From positions 7,622,354 to 7,686,353 of the forward strand of contig NW_020954570.1 in assembly GCF_900497805.2 (NCBI RefSeq): a DNA stretch of 64,000 nt, written 5' to 3'. Below the pieces are notes generated by a model. It ran no database searches and was not told the DNA's origin. It worked only from the letters and a program-made list of their open reading frames with translations. Shown piece after piece: positions 1-11,037 of the stretch (the first letter of the stretch is position 1; each line of letters starts with the position of its first letter). Source of the stretch: Vombatus ursinus. Lineage: Eukaryota > Chordata > Mammalia > Diprotodontia > Vombatidae. The translations under genes and the position numbers were made by a program.

Positions 1-254
1 GAATCTTGCCCAGGTCGTTAATAAAGTTTCTTCCTGGTTCAAACAATGGCTACGTGGAATGCTGGTAAGACTTTTTGCTGCTTACTTTTTCCTGCATCAA
101 TCTGGGAATTTAAGAACCCCCTTGCTTTAAAGCAAAATTCTGAGAAAGATTTTAAAACAGTGGAAAAATGTCAAGTATAAGATCCCCAATGAGCACTTTC
201 AACTAACTCCTCGTAGAAAAGTAATAACAACTTGCATATATATGCAATTTACAT

Positions 255-383
255 ATGCATGTTGTCTCCCATTGAATAAAAGGCAGGGACTGCTTTACTT
301 TGTGTTTGTATCTACTGTACTTAGCCCAATGCCTGGAACACAGCAGATCATAATAAATGCTTTTTTTCTTAACTGATGACAGG
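255..383 (+). repeat. L2 LINE, 3' end fragment
   Basis: The segment reads tgcatgttgtctcccattg, then a 'ggcagggactg' core, then 'agcccaatgcctgg' and 'aataaatgc'. This is the order of the L2 3' end. The same order recurs at 28655-28775 and 41423-41545. It is an old, diverged, 5'-truncated relic. Confidence 0.75.
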
Positions 384-385
384 AG

Positions 386-1012
386 TCACTGGATTAATTT
401 CTGTTTTAATCAAAAACTAAATCATTTTTATGGGCTCCATTTTCCGACAGTGAACAAAACCAGGAGACCCTCATTACAAGGGGGGGGGGGGAGAACCCTA
501 GCTGGTCATTACTAACATCTGTTTCCAAAAGTTAAATCTGTAATTAGAATCTCTATAAGATAACTTGACTACAGTGGCTAAAAAGAATTTTAAGATGATA
601 TTGTGGGTATGAGCAAAGAGGTTCAGAGGATTATCTCCCAGTGGTTTTTGCTAAACCAAATGCCTCAACTGCATAATAGTTAGCTGTCTCTTGTTTACTG
701 CATAGGCATTGTAATGGGCCTAATTTACACCACAATTACTCAGAAGTAACTACTTTGAAAAGCATTGTGTGATTAATTGACTTTGCTTCTGGAATGCTAT
801 GTTGTTTCTACTTTGTTGTTCACTTCAACCTAATGCCAGGAGCAAAGATCCAATTAAAAAACAGAGAGGAAAATATTTAGCATAGAATTTCTAAGTTACT
901 CAGCACTTTTTGTAGAGAAATGTACACTCCCACCTAAAAACTACAGGCACTCATTTTTTCAAAACTGCCTTGTGCTATGGGGTATTTACACGCGGGAACT
1001 AGATGTTAATAT
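386..1012. other. Unassigned AT-rich stretch
   Basis: No repeat family or gene is recognised. It holds a run of 12 G at 480-491 and no open frame of useful length. Confidence 0.6.
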
Positions 1013-1290
1013 TGTCAAACCCTAATAAATTACAGTCTGTTCTAAGAAAGAAACAAATGAAATTAAGGGTGCATGTGCCCACGGTTTAATTTCTCTCAAG
1101 CTGGTTTAACATGCATTGCATGGGAGTTCAGTACAAAACTGGATCCCCCTAAGGGGCCCAGTTTGGAACTGGCTCGATTTGGGATGCCCTTCAAAGAGTA
1201 GGTGTTCCCAAGGGTGCCAATCAACTCTGATTGGTCAAAACACTGGGAGGCGGGTTATATTAAAATGAGGTCTTGAGTACCTGACGTAGA
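1013..1290 (-). mobile_element. ERV LTR fossil, antisense, partial (copy A)
   Basis: This block matches the block at 34166-34640 closely in the same orientation and, reverse-complemented, the 3' half of the LTR at 40073-40700. Shared landmarks in order are 'aagaaagaaacaaatgaaat', 'cacggtttaatttctctcaa', 'catgcattgcatgggagttc' and 'attaaaatgaggtcttg'. The 3' part of the LTR is present and the far end fades near 1290. No internal retroviral sequence adjoins it, so it is a solo or truncated LTR fossil. Confidence 0.7.
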
Positions 1291-1344
1291 TCCAGGTGTA
1301 ATTGAATTTCTTTTGGTCTCATTTTGAGTGGAATATGTCTCTCC

Positions 1345-1814
1345 TAATAAGTCAGAATTTATCACATTACTTGGCATTAAGTCGAAGTGTTGGGAAAAAA
1401 TGTTAACTGAAGATTTGTTAACTGTGATCTTAAAACAAGTTACCTCAGTTTACCAATCTGTAGTGTGGATAAAGATAATACCTCATGTTGATCTGATAAT
1501 TCATTGAGTTAGGACTGTTGGTAAAATGTACATTCTTTTTAGGTCAGTATTCTCTTGGGTTATAAATTCATTATAAATTATTATAGATTTAGTTTTTAAA
1601 AGAATGATGTTAAATGTTAAATATTTAAAAGAATGATGTTTATTTAGAAGTACAATAAATATTTGTTTTTATTTAATTTTAGTTGAGAACCAGAAATTAT
1701 AAAAGGAAAAGACTCCAAAATTTTGACTTCCTAGTCTGTTTCAAGGAAGGTTAAATAAGCATCTAAGAGTTCTGCTCATCCACCTCTCAAGACAGTCTGC
1801 AAGAAGCTCTTGAT
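1345..1814. other. Unassigned AT-rich stretch with a small tandem duplication
   Basis: Nothing recognisable except a direct duplication at about 1593-1640, where 'taaaagaatgatgtt' occurs twice about 28 bases apart. Confidence 0.5.
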
Positions 1815-1885
1815 TATAAAGTACTTAACATCCAGCCTTGCCCATAGTATACACTAAGTAATCTGTAAATGTTGGCTATTGTGAT
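1815..1885 (+). repeat. MIR-type SINE, 3' end fragment
   Basis: The order 'tataaagtacttaac', 'gcccatagtatacactaag', 'taaatgttggctatt' matches the MIR 3' end (gtaaagcgctta, gcacatagtaag, aatgttagctatt). Old and diverged. Confidence 0.55.
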
Positions 1886-1889
1886 TTTC

Positions 1890-4049
1890 AGTGCTCCATT
1901 CATTGCATTAAATCTTTGTGAAAACTCTGAAGGATTTGAGATAAGTGATGCCCTACCAGCATCAAACCAAATTCCATAGTTTTTGCCTGGGTTAAAAAAT
2001 CAGCCATCCTCTGCCTATGATAATTCTAACAGCAATGATTTATAATACTTAGCCCAACATACTTTGACCTGACCTAATAATAGTTATGAAGCGAAACTGG
2101 TAAAACTTTATATCATTTTTATTAAATGTACTTTGTTTTATTAAGATAGTAATGACTCTTCATTGTTTTTATCTGGTAAGGTGTACAAGACTTGCTATTT
2201 GAAATAGTTACAAATTTGTTTCAATTTTGCTGGTAATATGGTCCATATAATGGTTTAACCTGAGAGCTGTGAGATCAGAGGTGAAAGAGCTAGCTTCACA
2301 CCTAGCTAGAATGCCAGAGTTTATAAATCAGCTCACATTACAAATCAGATTTTATTAAGGAAGTGAATTCCACCCAAATTTGTTCAGTTGTATTAAAGCC
2401 ACATGTGATTTTCTATGTAATTTGGAAATGCATTCAAATGAACTGAGGTAACCTGACTGGCAATGGGTTTTGTTTCATATTTCAAATACATAATACTGTT
2501 TATGATATTGTGCAGATATGCTATTAGGAATGCAGCTTCTCTTTTAATCTGGATGTTGCTAGATTATGAGCTGAACTGTTAAAAGAAAGAAAAATATTTG
2601 AAAACTTAATATTCCGAAGTGGAAATTACTTCTAGATTTGGCTATATGGCAAAGATGAAGCTTTATCTGAAATTATTTGGCTATCACTTATAAAAATTGT
2701 GTAGCTCTCTGAAAGAATTTGTGCATTGTTTCACTTAGAAAACTGAATCCCATTCCCCACTGCAAATATTCCTTGATGAAAGGGGGTAGTAAGTAGGAAT
2801 TTGTTTATCATGTAGGACTATTTACTGTGAATTATGAAGTGATATCTGGAACCTTCTATACTGACATTATATCTTTAACCAACTTATTTCCAAAGCTATC
2901 ATATATTCACCACCTATGTGAACTTGCAGAATGTGATTATTAAATTCTAATAACTGCCTTTTTATGTGAGGTTAAATTTTGTTATATTTGAGAAAGGGAA
3001 TATTAGAAGAAAACAAATGTAAATTCTTTTCTATGATTTTTTTAGAAGGCCTGGTAACTCTTTATCTGCTAGTTTATTGCAACAACTTGACAGTACTGAT
3101 AACAATTGTATCCAATCCCCCTGTGATTAGTGAGACATTGTTGTCTGAGGTGAAACCTTTTAGGACCCTGATTTTTCTTTCTAAGCTTCCTTTTCAGGTC
3201 TGTTGTGTCCTTGAGCCAATGTTTCACCACTTCAGGGAAAATGCCAGCAGCTCAATGGGAGTGAAGTTTGTGATCTATGGCCAGGATACCTGTCCCTAAG
3301 AAAAAAAAGGCTGGGAGAGCGACCTTGGGAAAGCTAAGGTAGGACCCTCTTGACTCAGCATCCCATACAAGAAATCTTCCCACCTGGTTAAGTCTGAGCC
3401 TGGCTGTGGGATCCTATCATAGACTTAGCGGCTTACGCTATTCTCACCTGAAATCAATTGGAGCTAAGGATGCTTTTTTTAGTCATTCTGTGCCTTGGGC
3501 TTTGGCCTAGAATCTGCTACAATGGTACCAACCTGCTTCTTCCTCCCATAGCAAAATATTTGTAACCAGGGCAGGTCCTTTTTCATATAATTGTTGTTGA
3601 AATACCTCCTGGTGTTTTCACCTGAGATTCCATACACCAAACAAGTAGCTGAATGAGTATTTGGCCTTGTCATGGGCCTGTTTATAGTTATATATTCATG
3701 TATAAGATAAGGTCCTTAAATTTTTCAAATGTTATGGAAATAATTAGACAATGATGTAAAAGTATGTGGAACCCAAAAATATATCTATTAATTAGTTCAT
3801 AATGAAATCTGAAACATTTTCAGTTTTGTTTTTTAAAAAAAGGATTAACCTTAAAGGAAAATTAACTTATGGAATGTCCTGTGTTACCTCTAAGGGAATT
3901 CAAATTTTACTTTGGCTTATTATTTAATGTAGGATTGACACTTGTATATAGAGCATGCTTGGAAATGCAAGCAGAAAAGCAGTAGTCTATGTGGGTATAA
4001 CATCCAGTTTATTTGAGCATGGTTAAACAACTCATTTGATACCTACGTA

Positions 4050-4050
<1 letters not shown>
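1890..4050. other. Unassigned, repeat-poor stretch
   Basis: No repeat family is recognised. An open frame of 106 codons lies on the plus strand at 2979-3299 and one of 64 codons on the minus strand at 3479-3673. Neither shows a signal peptide, a known motif or splice-supported extension, and both are short enough to be chance. Part of it, about 3050-3680, is richer in GC than its surroundings and could be an old insertion. Confidence 0.5.
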
Positions 4051-4052
<2 letters not shown>

Positions 4053-4106
<54 letters not shown>

Positions 4107-4110
4107 ATTA
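4053..4110. repeat. (AT)n microsatellite
   Basis: Nearly perfect alternating AT, broken once by 'ttt'. Confidence 0.95.
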
Positions 4111-4400
4111 GGTCCTTAACAGCATCTCATCCTCTTAAGAGGGAATGAGCAACTAGATTAGATAACTAGAGTAAATGTTTCTTTTTACATTCTTCAGCCT
4201 ATTGCTGGCAGTGTTTAAATTAAATACAGTCTAAAAAAAAAGATAAAAGCAACAAAAGCTTAAAGAAACTTAAATTCTCTGAATTTTCAAGTGAACTATG
4301 GGTTCCTAATTTAATGTAATAATACCATAACAATAAAGTTTTGAGCTGGGTTTGACTAATTATTGGAGAAGTAATATTTAAGAAGTTTCAATAAGGTATA

Positions 4401-5299
4401 GTGAGATTTCTTTTACAAAAGATTTTAGCAGGCATATCTAAGAATTTCTACAAGAAGCAAATACAATATAGAGGAGTTCACTTCAGAGCTGCCCCAAGGG
4501 ATGTTTCCATAGATCAGACAGCTGATAATGGTATATATGAGATCCAAGATGAAATCTGCTTATTAGACATTGGAGTGGATCACTTCCAACCTATAACTCC
4601 TTGGTGGAAAGATTTGGCCTTTGGTATTCCTGGTTCACTGGTCTCTTTCCGTAGCAAGGTTGAGCCTGATGCCTCCCACACGTGGTGGATTTGTGACCTT
4701 TTCAGCTGGTTCCCTATGGGTCTGGGCTCTCTAAACCAGTATGTCAGGCCCTCCTGGCCACTCTCCTTCTTATCATTTTCCCTTCCAGATGTTTCCTTGC
4801 TTGTTCAGCAAAATTCGGTACTAAAGTGACTATTACTATCATGGTCCAGCAGGACATCAAACTCCTCAAAGTCTCCTCTGATCTGAATGTTGAATTCAGC
4901 TGACTATAAGCAGACCTTTCCTGATCAAGAGCTATGAATTGCCTGAGAGCAATCGAAATCAGTTAAAAGACGACTAATGAAACCAGTTTAAAAAAAAAAA
5001 GGAAAAAAAAACTGAGATGGGTTCTGACCACATGTTACCCACTCCCAAGTTTTCCTAGACTTCAGCAGGGACTTTCAGTTGTTATGTAAAAACAACTTAC
5101 TTAACAGCTTCTTTAGGCTGTCTCACCCATAAAACTTTCTCCCACTTGAAATGTATTTAAACCCTGCCACCTCTTTCCCTCTTGGGCACTCTTGCACACC
5201 AGTGTCTTGCACTGACCCCAAATTGTAATCCCCTTGCCTCAATTCAAAGTTTTTTTGTTGTTGCTACTTTGGTAGTCCTCTTTAATTCAAGTTGACACA
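4401..5299 (+). mobile_element. ERV fossil: env-like remnant, purine tract and LTR-like block
   Basis: An open frame of 142 codons at 4401-4829 contains 'CDLFSWFPMGLGS', which resembles the segment near the end of the transmembrane subunit of retroviral envelope proteins. About 170 bases on lies an A/G-only polypurine tract (about 4990-5011). Right after it comes a block starting with TG at 5013. The order env end, polypurine tract, LTR is that of a provirus 3' end. Upstream gag and pol were not recognised, so the element is broken and partial. The family cannot be named by eye. The frame is treated as a fossil, not a host gene. Confidence 0.5.
5013..5299 (+). mobile_element. Probable 3' LTR of the ERV fossil
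   Basis: The block begins TGAGATGG just after a polypurine tract and ends GACACA. A TATA-like 'tatttaaaccc' lies near 5153, followed by a C/T-rich leader and 'gcacaccagtgtcttgcac', a layout like the promoter and R region of a retroviral LTR. Both ends are inferred from TG...CA and position only. Confidence 0.42.
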
Positions 5300-5303
5300 G
5301 CCT

Positions 5304-5469
5304 TAATTTTCTCATCTGTAAAATGAAAATATTAGCACCTTAAAAGCTTTAAAGTACTTTCCACAAATGTTAGTTATTCTTATTCTCTGAAAGTTTTAGA
5401 GAAATCACATACAGTCCTAAGAGTCTAAGTGACTTGCCTACTGTCACACAGCAAGTATATTTTAGAGGC
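5304..5469. repeat. Two MIR fragments in opposite orientation
   Basis: At 5304-5382 'ttctcatctgtaaaatg' and 'ttagttattctt' mark a plus-strand MIR 3' half. At 5400-5469 'taagtgacttgcc' with 'cacacagcaagta' marks a minus-strand piece. Confidence 0.6.
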
Positions 5470-5663
5470 AGGCCTGTATTTTTTATTTTATTATTATTAT
5501 TATTATTTTTTTTGGTGAGGCAAATGGGGTTAAGTGACTTGCCCAGGGTCACACAGCTAGTAAGTGTTATGTGTCTGACACTACATTTGAACTCGTGTCC
5601 TCCTGACTCCAGGGCCAGTGCTCTATCCACTGCGCTACCTAGCTGCCCCTAGGCCTGTATTTT
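5470..5663 (-). mobile_element. tRNA-derived marsupial SINE (WSINE1-like), with target-site duplication
   Basis: Read on the minus strand, the SINE at about 5483-5650 has the head 'ggggcagctaggtagcgcag', a B-box-like 'gagttcaaatg' region, 'ctagctgtgtgaccctgg', 'gcaagtcacttaacc' and an A-rich tail seen here as a TTA run. The 13-bp duplication 'aggcctgtatttt' sits at 5470-5482 and 5651-5663. Full length and relatively young. Confidence 0.9.
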
Positions 5664-6014
5664 AATGCAAGTGTTCATGCTCTAAAGACAGTTCTATATT
5701 CACTATTACAGCCTCTCTACTGAGTTATGAATTAAGATCCTAGGTAAAAATCTAAAGCATTCTGTGTATTGAGACATAGGAAGCAAAAATTGGGTTGGGG
5801 GAGACTAGGAAGCAAAGAAAGATGAATGAAAAATCAAAGTATTTTTTAAATGACAAAATTTATTTTATCTTTTTAAAATAACAAAGACATTCTCATTACC
5901 ACCATGAAAGTTAAAGTGCTAGGTAACATTTGCAGGTAGTGTGGTCCAGGGGCATTATGTAAAAACAGTATAAGGTAGTGACAAGAGCTAGTCGAATAGA
6001 AATAACAACATAAT

Positions 6015-6225
6015 CATACAGAGATTTAAGGTTTGCAAATCCTTTTACCTACATTTTTCCCCTTGCACCTCACAACCCTGTGAAGTAGGTGCTATCGTTT
6101 CCTCCATTTTACAGGTGAAGAAAGCAAGGCTCAGAAAGGTTTAATAACTTGCGCCCCCAGATTCACACAATGGGTAAAGGTCTAAGGCAGGATTCCAGCT
6201 CCTACCTTTCTGACTCCAACTCTGT
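6015..6225 (-). repeat. MIR-type CORE-SINE
   Basis: The order 'cctccattttacaggtgaag', 'aaggctcagaaaggttta', 'ggattccagctcctacc' and 'tctgactccaac' is the reverse of MIR. Diverged and old. Confidence 0.75.
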
Positions 6226-6369
6226 CTTCTATGCCAAGAGTGCTGGTTCTGGAGTCATGGAGGGTGAACTTGAATCCTAGCATTCCCAATTATTACAACT
6301 TACTAGGAAGTAAAATAAGAGAGTTGGCCTGGAGATCCAAGTTTATGATCATTTGAGAAGGTGCCAAAA

Positions 6370-6530
6370 AACAAGGGTTCTAGTACTGACACTGCCATCT
6401 GTAACCTTGGTGTGACTTTGGGAGCTTTAGTTTCTCCGTCTATAAAATGGGGGTCCTACTTCCAGCAATCCTGCTGTTACTATAATCAAATAAGCTAAAG
6501 GTAGTTAGCCTTTAGAAAATCTGGACTAAA
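6370..6530 (+). repeat. MIR fragment
   Basis: Contains 'ggttctagtactgac', 'ttggtgtgactttggg' and 'tttctccgtctataaaatgg' in MIR order. Confidence 0.6.
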
Positions 6531-6568
6531 AACTGAGGTATTGTTATGCAAATGAAGGGCCTTTCTTT

Positions 6569-6591
6569 GGGGGGGGGGGGGGGGGGGGGGG
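6569..6591. repeat. Homopolymer of 23 G
   Basis: An uninterrupted G run in AT-rich surroundings, able to form a G-quadruplex in principle. Length is prone to assembly error. Confidence 0.9.
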
Positions 6592-6730
6592 TGGCTCATT
6601 CTTTCCCCAGCCTTAAATCTAGGAAGAATTAGAGTTCAAGGCTCTCAAGTTTAGCATCAAAGATTCCATCTTTGTTATGAAGCCTTAAAACAGCAGACTG
6701 GCAAGTGTTCTAAAATGCATAATAGTGCTA

Positions 6731-6805
6731 ATATATATATGTGTGTGTGTGTGTATACATATATATACATATGTTATGTACATACATATAATAAATATAT
6801 AAAAG
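6731..6805. repeat. (TA)/(TG) low-complexity tract
   Basis: Alternating ta and tg dinucleotides with a TGTG core and flanking 'atacatatat' units. Confidence 0.85.
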
Positions 6806-8105
6806 ACTTCCTATATTCAAAATAGATCTGGGATTTCAGTCTATCTGCTAATATAACCCAAGTTAAGAACAATCTTTAAAGTCATGCATATGAATTTAAG
6901 TTATAAGCTAATTTAAAAACAAAACAAGAAAATCCATAATTTTGTAATGCAAAAGTTTCCAAACCAATTTTCATTCATAACAGGTTGATAACTCACTGTT
7001 TTTAATAGTTTGTACTTAGCCAAGATGATCAGCTTTCTTCTGTGTTATCAATAAAAACACTGACCTTCTTCTAGAAAGGTTAAACTTGTACTGCAGCTTA
7101 AAATGCCAGATAGAGAGCCTTTTCTCAGAAGGAACCCTCCACAGACGTGCCTCAAGCAATGAAGAATACAAGGCAGAGAGCTCGACCCTTCATTAGGCAG
7201 TCAGAGGATCTGGGCAATAGCCAAGCTACTGGTATAAGGTCCCTGCGTGAAAAGCTGTTTTCAAAGGTAACCTTGCCAAGGGCTATGTTCTGCCTTGGCA
7301 AAAGGAAGCAAACTTTACTTTCCTACCAATGGGCTTGCTCGGCAGGAGAAACAGGTGCTAAAGTATGAAATGGGGTTTGGAGCAGTAACAAAATAAAATT
7401 CTACAAAAATAAGTTTTATTTGGGAAAAACAAAAACTGAACATGAAAATAATAAGTCTGCAGGGCCTACATGTTTTAATAAAATGCAAATCATAAAAACT
7501 GGATAAGGGGATTAAATGCTCTTTTGCAAAAATGACCTTGGAGATTACAATCATTAATTAAAATCATGTAAATAATGTTCTGAAAGAATTCTCCCTTTTT
7601 ATATCATAGATTTCAAACAGCTTAATGGTAAAAAGGTTTGGTCTCAGAAGAGTCTCTCTAATTAAAACTAAAAATCCAGTATAATTAATAAGTGTCAGAA
7701 AACTCACAATCTCAACCACTTGGTAAAGGCATAAAAATTTTAAGACATGAAAACTTAAATGCTGACATACCATAAGGAAACTAATAAAATATCTAAAAAC
7801 CACAAATACATAAACAATTCTATTTACATTCCCTTCACCTCTTCCCCAGCTCCCATCCCTGAAGAGGATGAGAGTCAGAACTTTTCTAATACTAAAACTC
7901 ACAATCCATATACTCTTATTTTTCTTCAGTTTCCTTCATTCCACCACCTCATCCCTGTCCCACGAAGTCTGCCTGCCTCTATCTTCAACCCCTTTGCGCT
8001 GTTTGTCTCTGAACTTTCTATGCCATTTGCCTCCTGCACCCTCTGTGATTTATTCAAGTGTGATTAAAGCATTACTTCCCTCTGCCATTGTAGTTTGGGA
8101 AGCCT
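6806..8105. other. Unassigned stretch
   Basis: No repeat family or gene recognised. Overlapping open frames of 73 to 112 codons on both strands (7147-7368, 7315-7554, 7564-7902, 7759-8119) conflict with each other and carry no motif, so they are treated as chance. The C/T-rich part at 7825-8105 may be an old LINE relic. Confidence 0.5.
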
Positions 8106-8109
8106 GCCC

Positions 8110-8305
8110 CATTTCATGATTCCATAATTTAGCAATTCACTGAGCAAATCACTTAACCTTTGTTTGCCTCAATTTCTTCAACTATAAATTGTGATAATAC
8201 ACCATTTATCTTGCAACACTGTTATGAAGATCAAATGAGTTAATATTTGTGAAGGCACAGAACCTGGTATGTAGTAGGCACTATATAAATGTTTATTGCT
8301 TGACC
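8110..8305 (+). repeat. MIR SINE, 3' two thirds
   Basis: The order 'gagcaaatcacttaacctt', 'cctcaatttcttcaac', 'atcaaatgagttaata', 'ggtatgtagtaggcac', 'tataaatgtttattgct' is MIR. Confidence 0.8.
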
Positions 8306-8522
8306 TCCGTCCCTAACCCTCTCTAATTTATGAATTTTCTCATTGATTACTTTTAACATCTACCCAACAATATTGAATCATATTTAGTTCTAGAACTATG
8401 GTGCTTTCTCTTTTTTTAATCCTGATATTCATTTGGATATCATTTAATCCTGATAATCAATTTGATTGCATCTGCATGACACTATAAACACATGATTTCT
8501 ATTTAACATACTTAACTTATTA

Positions 8523-9015
8523 GTCAGTTAAACATTTATTAAGCTCTTATGTGCTAGGCACTGTGCTAAGAGCTGGGGATACAAAGAAAGGCAAAAGATG
8601 GTCCCTATTCTCAAGCAGCTCATGATCTAACAGAGGAGACAACATGTGAACAACTATTTACAAATAAGATGTGTACAAGGTAAGCCAGAAATAATCAACA
8701 GAGGAAAGGTTCTTCAATTTGGGAGGGGGGGAATGAAGGGGGAGAATGTTTCCTGTAGAAGGTAGGATTTTACATAGGACCTGAAAGAAGCCAGGGAAGC
8801 TAGGAGACAGCAAAAAGAAGAGAGAATTTCAGGCATGGGGGACAGTGAGTGAAAATGCCAGGAGCTTGTTCCTGGAACATCAAGGAGGCTGGTGTGTCAC
8901 TGGATCACAGAGTACATGGAGGGGAGCAAATGGTAAGATGACTGGAAAGGTAGGGGAGGGAACAAGTTATAAAGGGTATTGAATGCCAAATAGAAGATTT
9001 TATATTTGATTTGAG
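8523..9015 (-). mobile_element. L2 LINE 3' end, about 490 bp, antisense
   Basis: Reverse-complemented, it runs 'ctggaatgctc'-type sequence, 'ggaagcctttcc'-type sequence, 'gttgtttgcatgttgtctcc', 'agggactgtctt', 'gtatccccagc', 'gcacagtgcctagcacat' and 'aataaatgttt'. This is the 3' UTR and end of L2. On the plus strand it appears as 'catttattaagctcttatg' onward. It is 5'-truncated. Confidence 0.85.
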
Positions 9016-9066
9016 AGTACCAACTGAAATTAAATATATTTTCAGATCCACAGTGTTACCAAAGAT

Positions 9067-9592
9067 TACAAAATGCAGACTCAGACAATTAGAGCTGCAA
9101 GGAACTTTAGAAGTTATTTAGTCCAAACTTTTCATTTTATTTTTAGTGATTATAAATAATTAGAAACTCATTAATCATCAAGAAAATCATGCATTCAAAT
9201 AAAGAAAAGATTGTAGAAAACTACATTATTCAAATTTTTTAAAAATCATTAACAACAAAAGACCTGTTTGCTTTCATATTCCCAGATGATTTCTTTTTCT
9301 TGTGTGTATTTTTAAAATTGTGTTCTATAATTATTGGTTTACCTAATTATAATCAGAGTATATTCTGATTCCTTCACTGTATTCCCATATTTCTTTGTAT
9401 TCTTCAAATACTCTCTGAAAACAAAATAATCTGTTATGATCAGATACCATATTTCTTCTGTCACTGCTCTTTTAATCCTTTCATTTTAGAGGTGGGGAAA
9501 GCAGAGTCCCAGATTTGTCTCAAGTCACATAGCCATGGAGCTGTAGCCCAGAACAAAAATAGAAATCTCTTGACTGTCAAGTGCTTTTGCCT
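9067..9592 (-). repeat. MIR-type repeat interrupted by a 337-bp insert
   Basis: The left part (9067-9140) reads 'gagctgcaaggaactttag', 'tttagtccaaac', 'cattttat'. The right part (9478-9592) continues 'ttcattttagaggtgggga', 'gtcacatagcc'. In uninterrupted copies these are adjacent. The 10-bp motif 'tttcatttta' ends the left part and starts the right part, as expected of a target-site duplication. Confidence 0.65.
9141..9477. mobile_element. Unidentified 337-bp insertion inside MIR
   Basis: AT-rich sequence between the two halves of the MIR-type repeat, flanked by 'tttcatttta'. I see no terminal inverted repeats, no SINE head and no A-tail, so the family is unknown. Confidence 0.45.
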
Positions 9593-9634
9593 GGATATTA
9601 GGTCACTCAAACATTGGCTCTGAGATATACAGAA

Positions 9635-9755
9635 GAATTTGGGTCTGAGTCCTTGTTCTAGTATTTACTAGTGTATGACCTTAGAGAATTCCCTTTACTT
9701 ATTGGGTCTCAGTTTCCTTATCTATAAAATGAGAGGATTAGGCTTCCCAGTTTCT
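9635..9755 (+). repeat. MIR fragment
   Basis: Contains 'gagtccttgttctagtattt', 'actagtgtatgacctta', 'gggtctcagtttccttatc' and 'tataaaatgagagga'. Confidence 0.75.
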
Positions 9756-9769
9756 CAGACTACTCAGTT

Positions 9770-10190
9770 CTCATGACCTACAACTCCACTCTACCTCAGT
9801 TACATAGAGATGATCTTGCCATCACCCATAAATATTCTACTTCTATATTCGTGAACTCAAAAATTCATTTTTCTGATCATGACCTTTTATCATTTAATAT
9901 TTCCCTGTACTTTAAGACACCTACTCTGTTCTGTATCCTCACTATCACGTCAAATCCTTCAGTACTTTTCTAGGCCATCAATACTATTCTGGCAACTCTC
10001 TTACCTTCTCAAACTCTACTAATTGGTTAAGAAGTCAACCCTACGGTATCCTTTATCCTTGAATTTCTTGCTCTCTTATCCTATCACTGATACTGATTCC
10101 TTGCCAAAATACAAACCTGGATGACATTCATGACCTTTCCTTTTACATTCCTTTTCACATACTGCTGACCATGCTAACTGGGTCCACTAA
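9770..10190 (+). mobile_element. LINE endonuclease fragment (APE type; L2/CR1-like)
   Basis: The frame from 9773 gives 'DDLAITH' and, about 25 residues on, 'SDHDLLSFN' (SDH at 9872-9880). D-L-x-I-T followed by S-D-H-x-L is the C-terminal signature of the APE endonuclease of LINEs, where the His is catalytic. The open part is 66 codons, so this is a decayed fragment. The family is uncertain. Confidence 0.55.
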
Positions 10191-11037
10191 AAATCTGTTA
10201 CATGTACAGTCCTTTATTGAATGTAATTTTTATTGCATTATGGTTCAAAAAGGATACATTTAATATTTCTGCTTTTCTTCATTTGTTTGTGAAATTTTTA
10301 TGCCCTAATACATGATTAGTTTTTGTGATGGTGCCATGTATAGGCCATGTATAGCGGAGAAAAAGGTATATTTCCTTCTATTCCCATTCAATTTTCTCCA
10401 GGTCTATCATCATATCTAAGTTTTCTAAAATTTTTAGAAAATATTAGAGAAACTATAAGCATAATTAATTGTCCACATCAATAACAAGAACTGTAAAAAT
10501 CATGATTACATCAATAGATGAGGAAAAAACTTTTGACAAAATACAACACCCGTTCCTATTAAAAACACCACAAAGCATAGGAGCAAATAGAACCTTTCTT
10601 AAAATAAGTAGTATCTATTGAAAAGCAAGAGGAAGTATTACCTGTAATGGGAATAAACTAGGAACCTTCCCAATTAATTTGGGGTGACATAAAGATGTGT
10701 GTTATTACCACTATTATTCAATAATGAATTAGAAATGCTAGCTTTAATAAGAAGACAAGAAAAAGAAATTGAAGGAATAAGAACAGGTAACAAAAATAAG
10801 AACAAGGAAACAAAACTATCATTCTTTGCAGATGATATGATGGCATAGAGAACCCTGGAAAATCAACTAAAAAACTAGTACAAACAATTAAGAACTTTAG
10901 CAAAGTTTCAAGATATAAAATAAACACACAAGTCAGCAGGATTTCTATATGTTACCAATAAAACCCAGCAGGAAAAGATTTAAAATAACAGCAGAAAACA
11001 TAAGATTGATGGGAATCTATCTGCCAAGACACACCCA

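Noticed and set aside
2979-3299. 106-codon frame as a gene
   Set aside because: No motif, no signal peptide, length compatible with chance in AT-rich DNA.
4401-4829. 142-codon open frame as a host gene
   Set aside because: It contains an env-like motif and is followed by a polypurine tract and an LTR-like block, so it is treated as a retroviral fossil.
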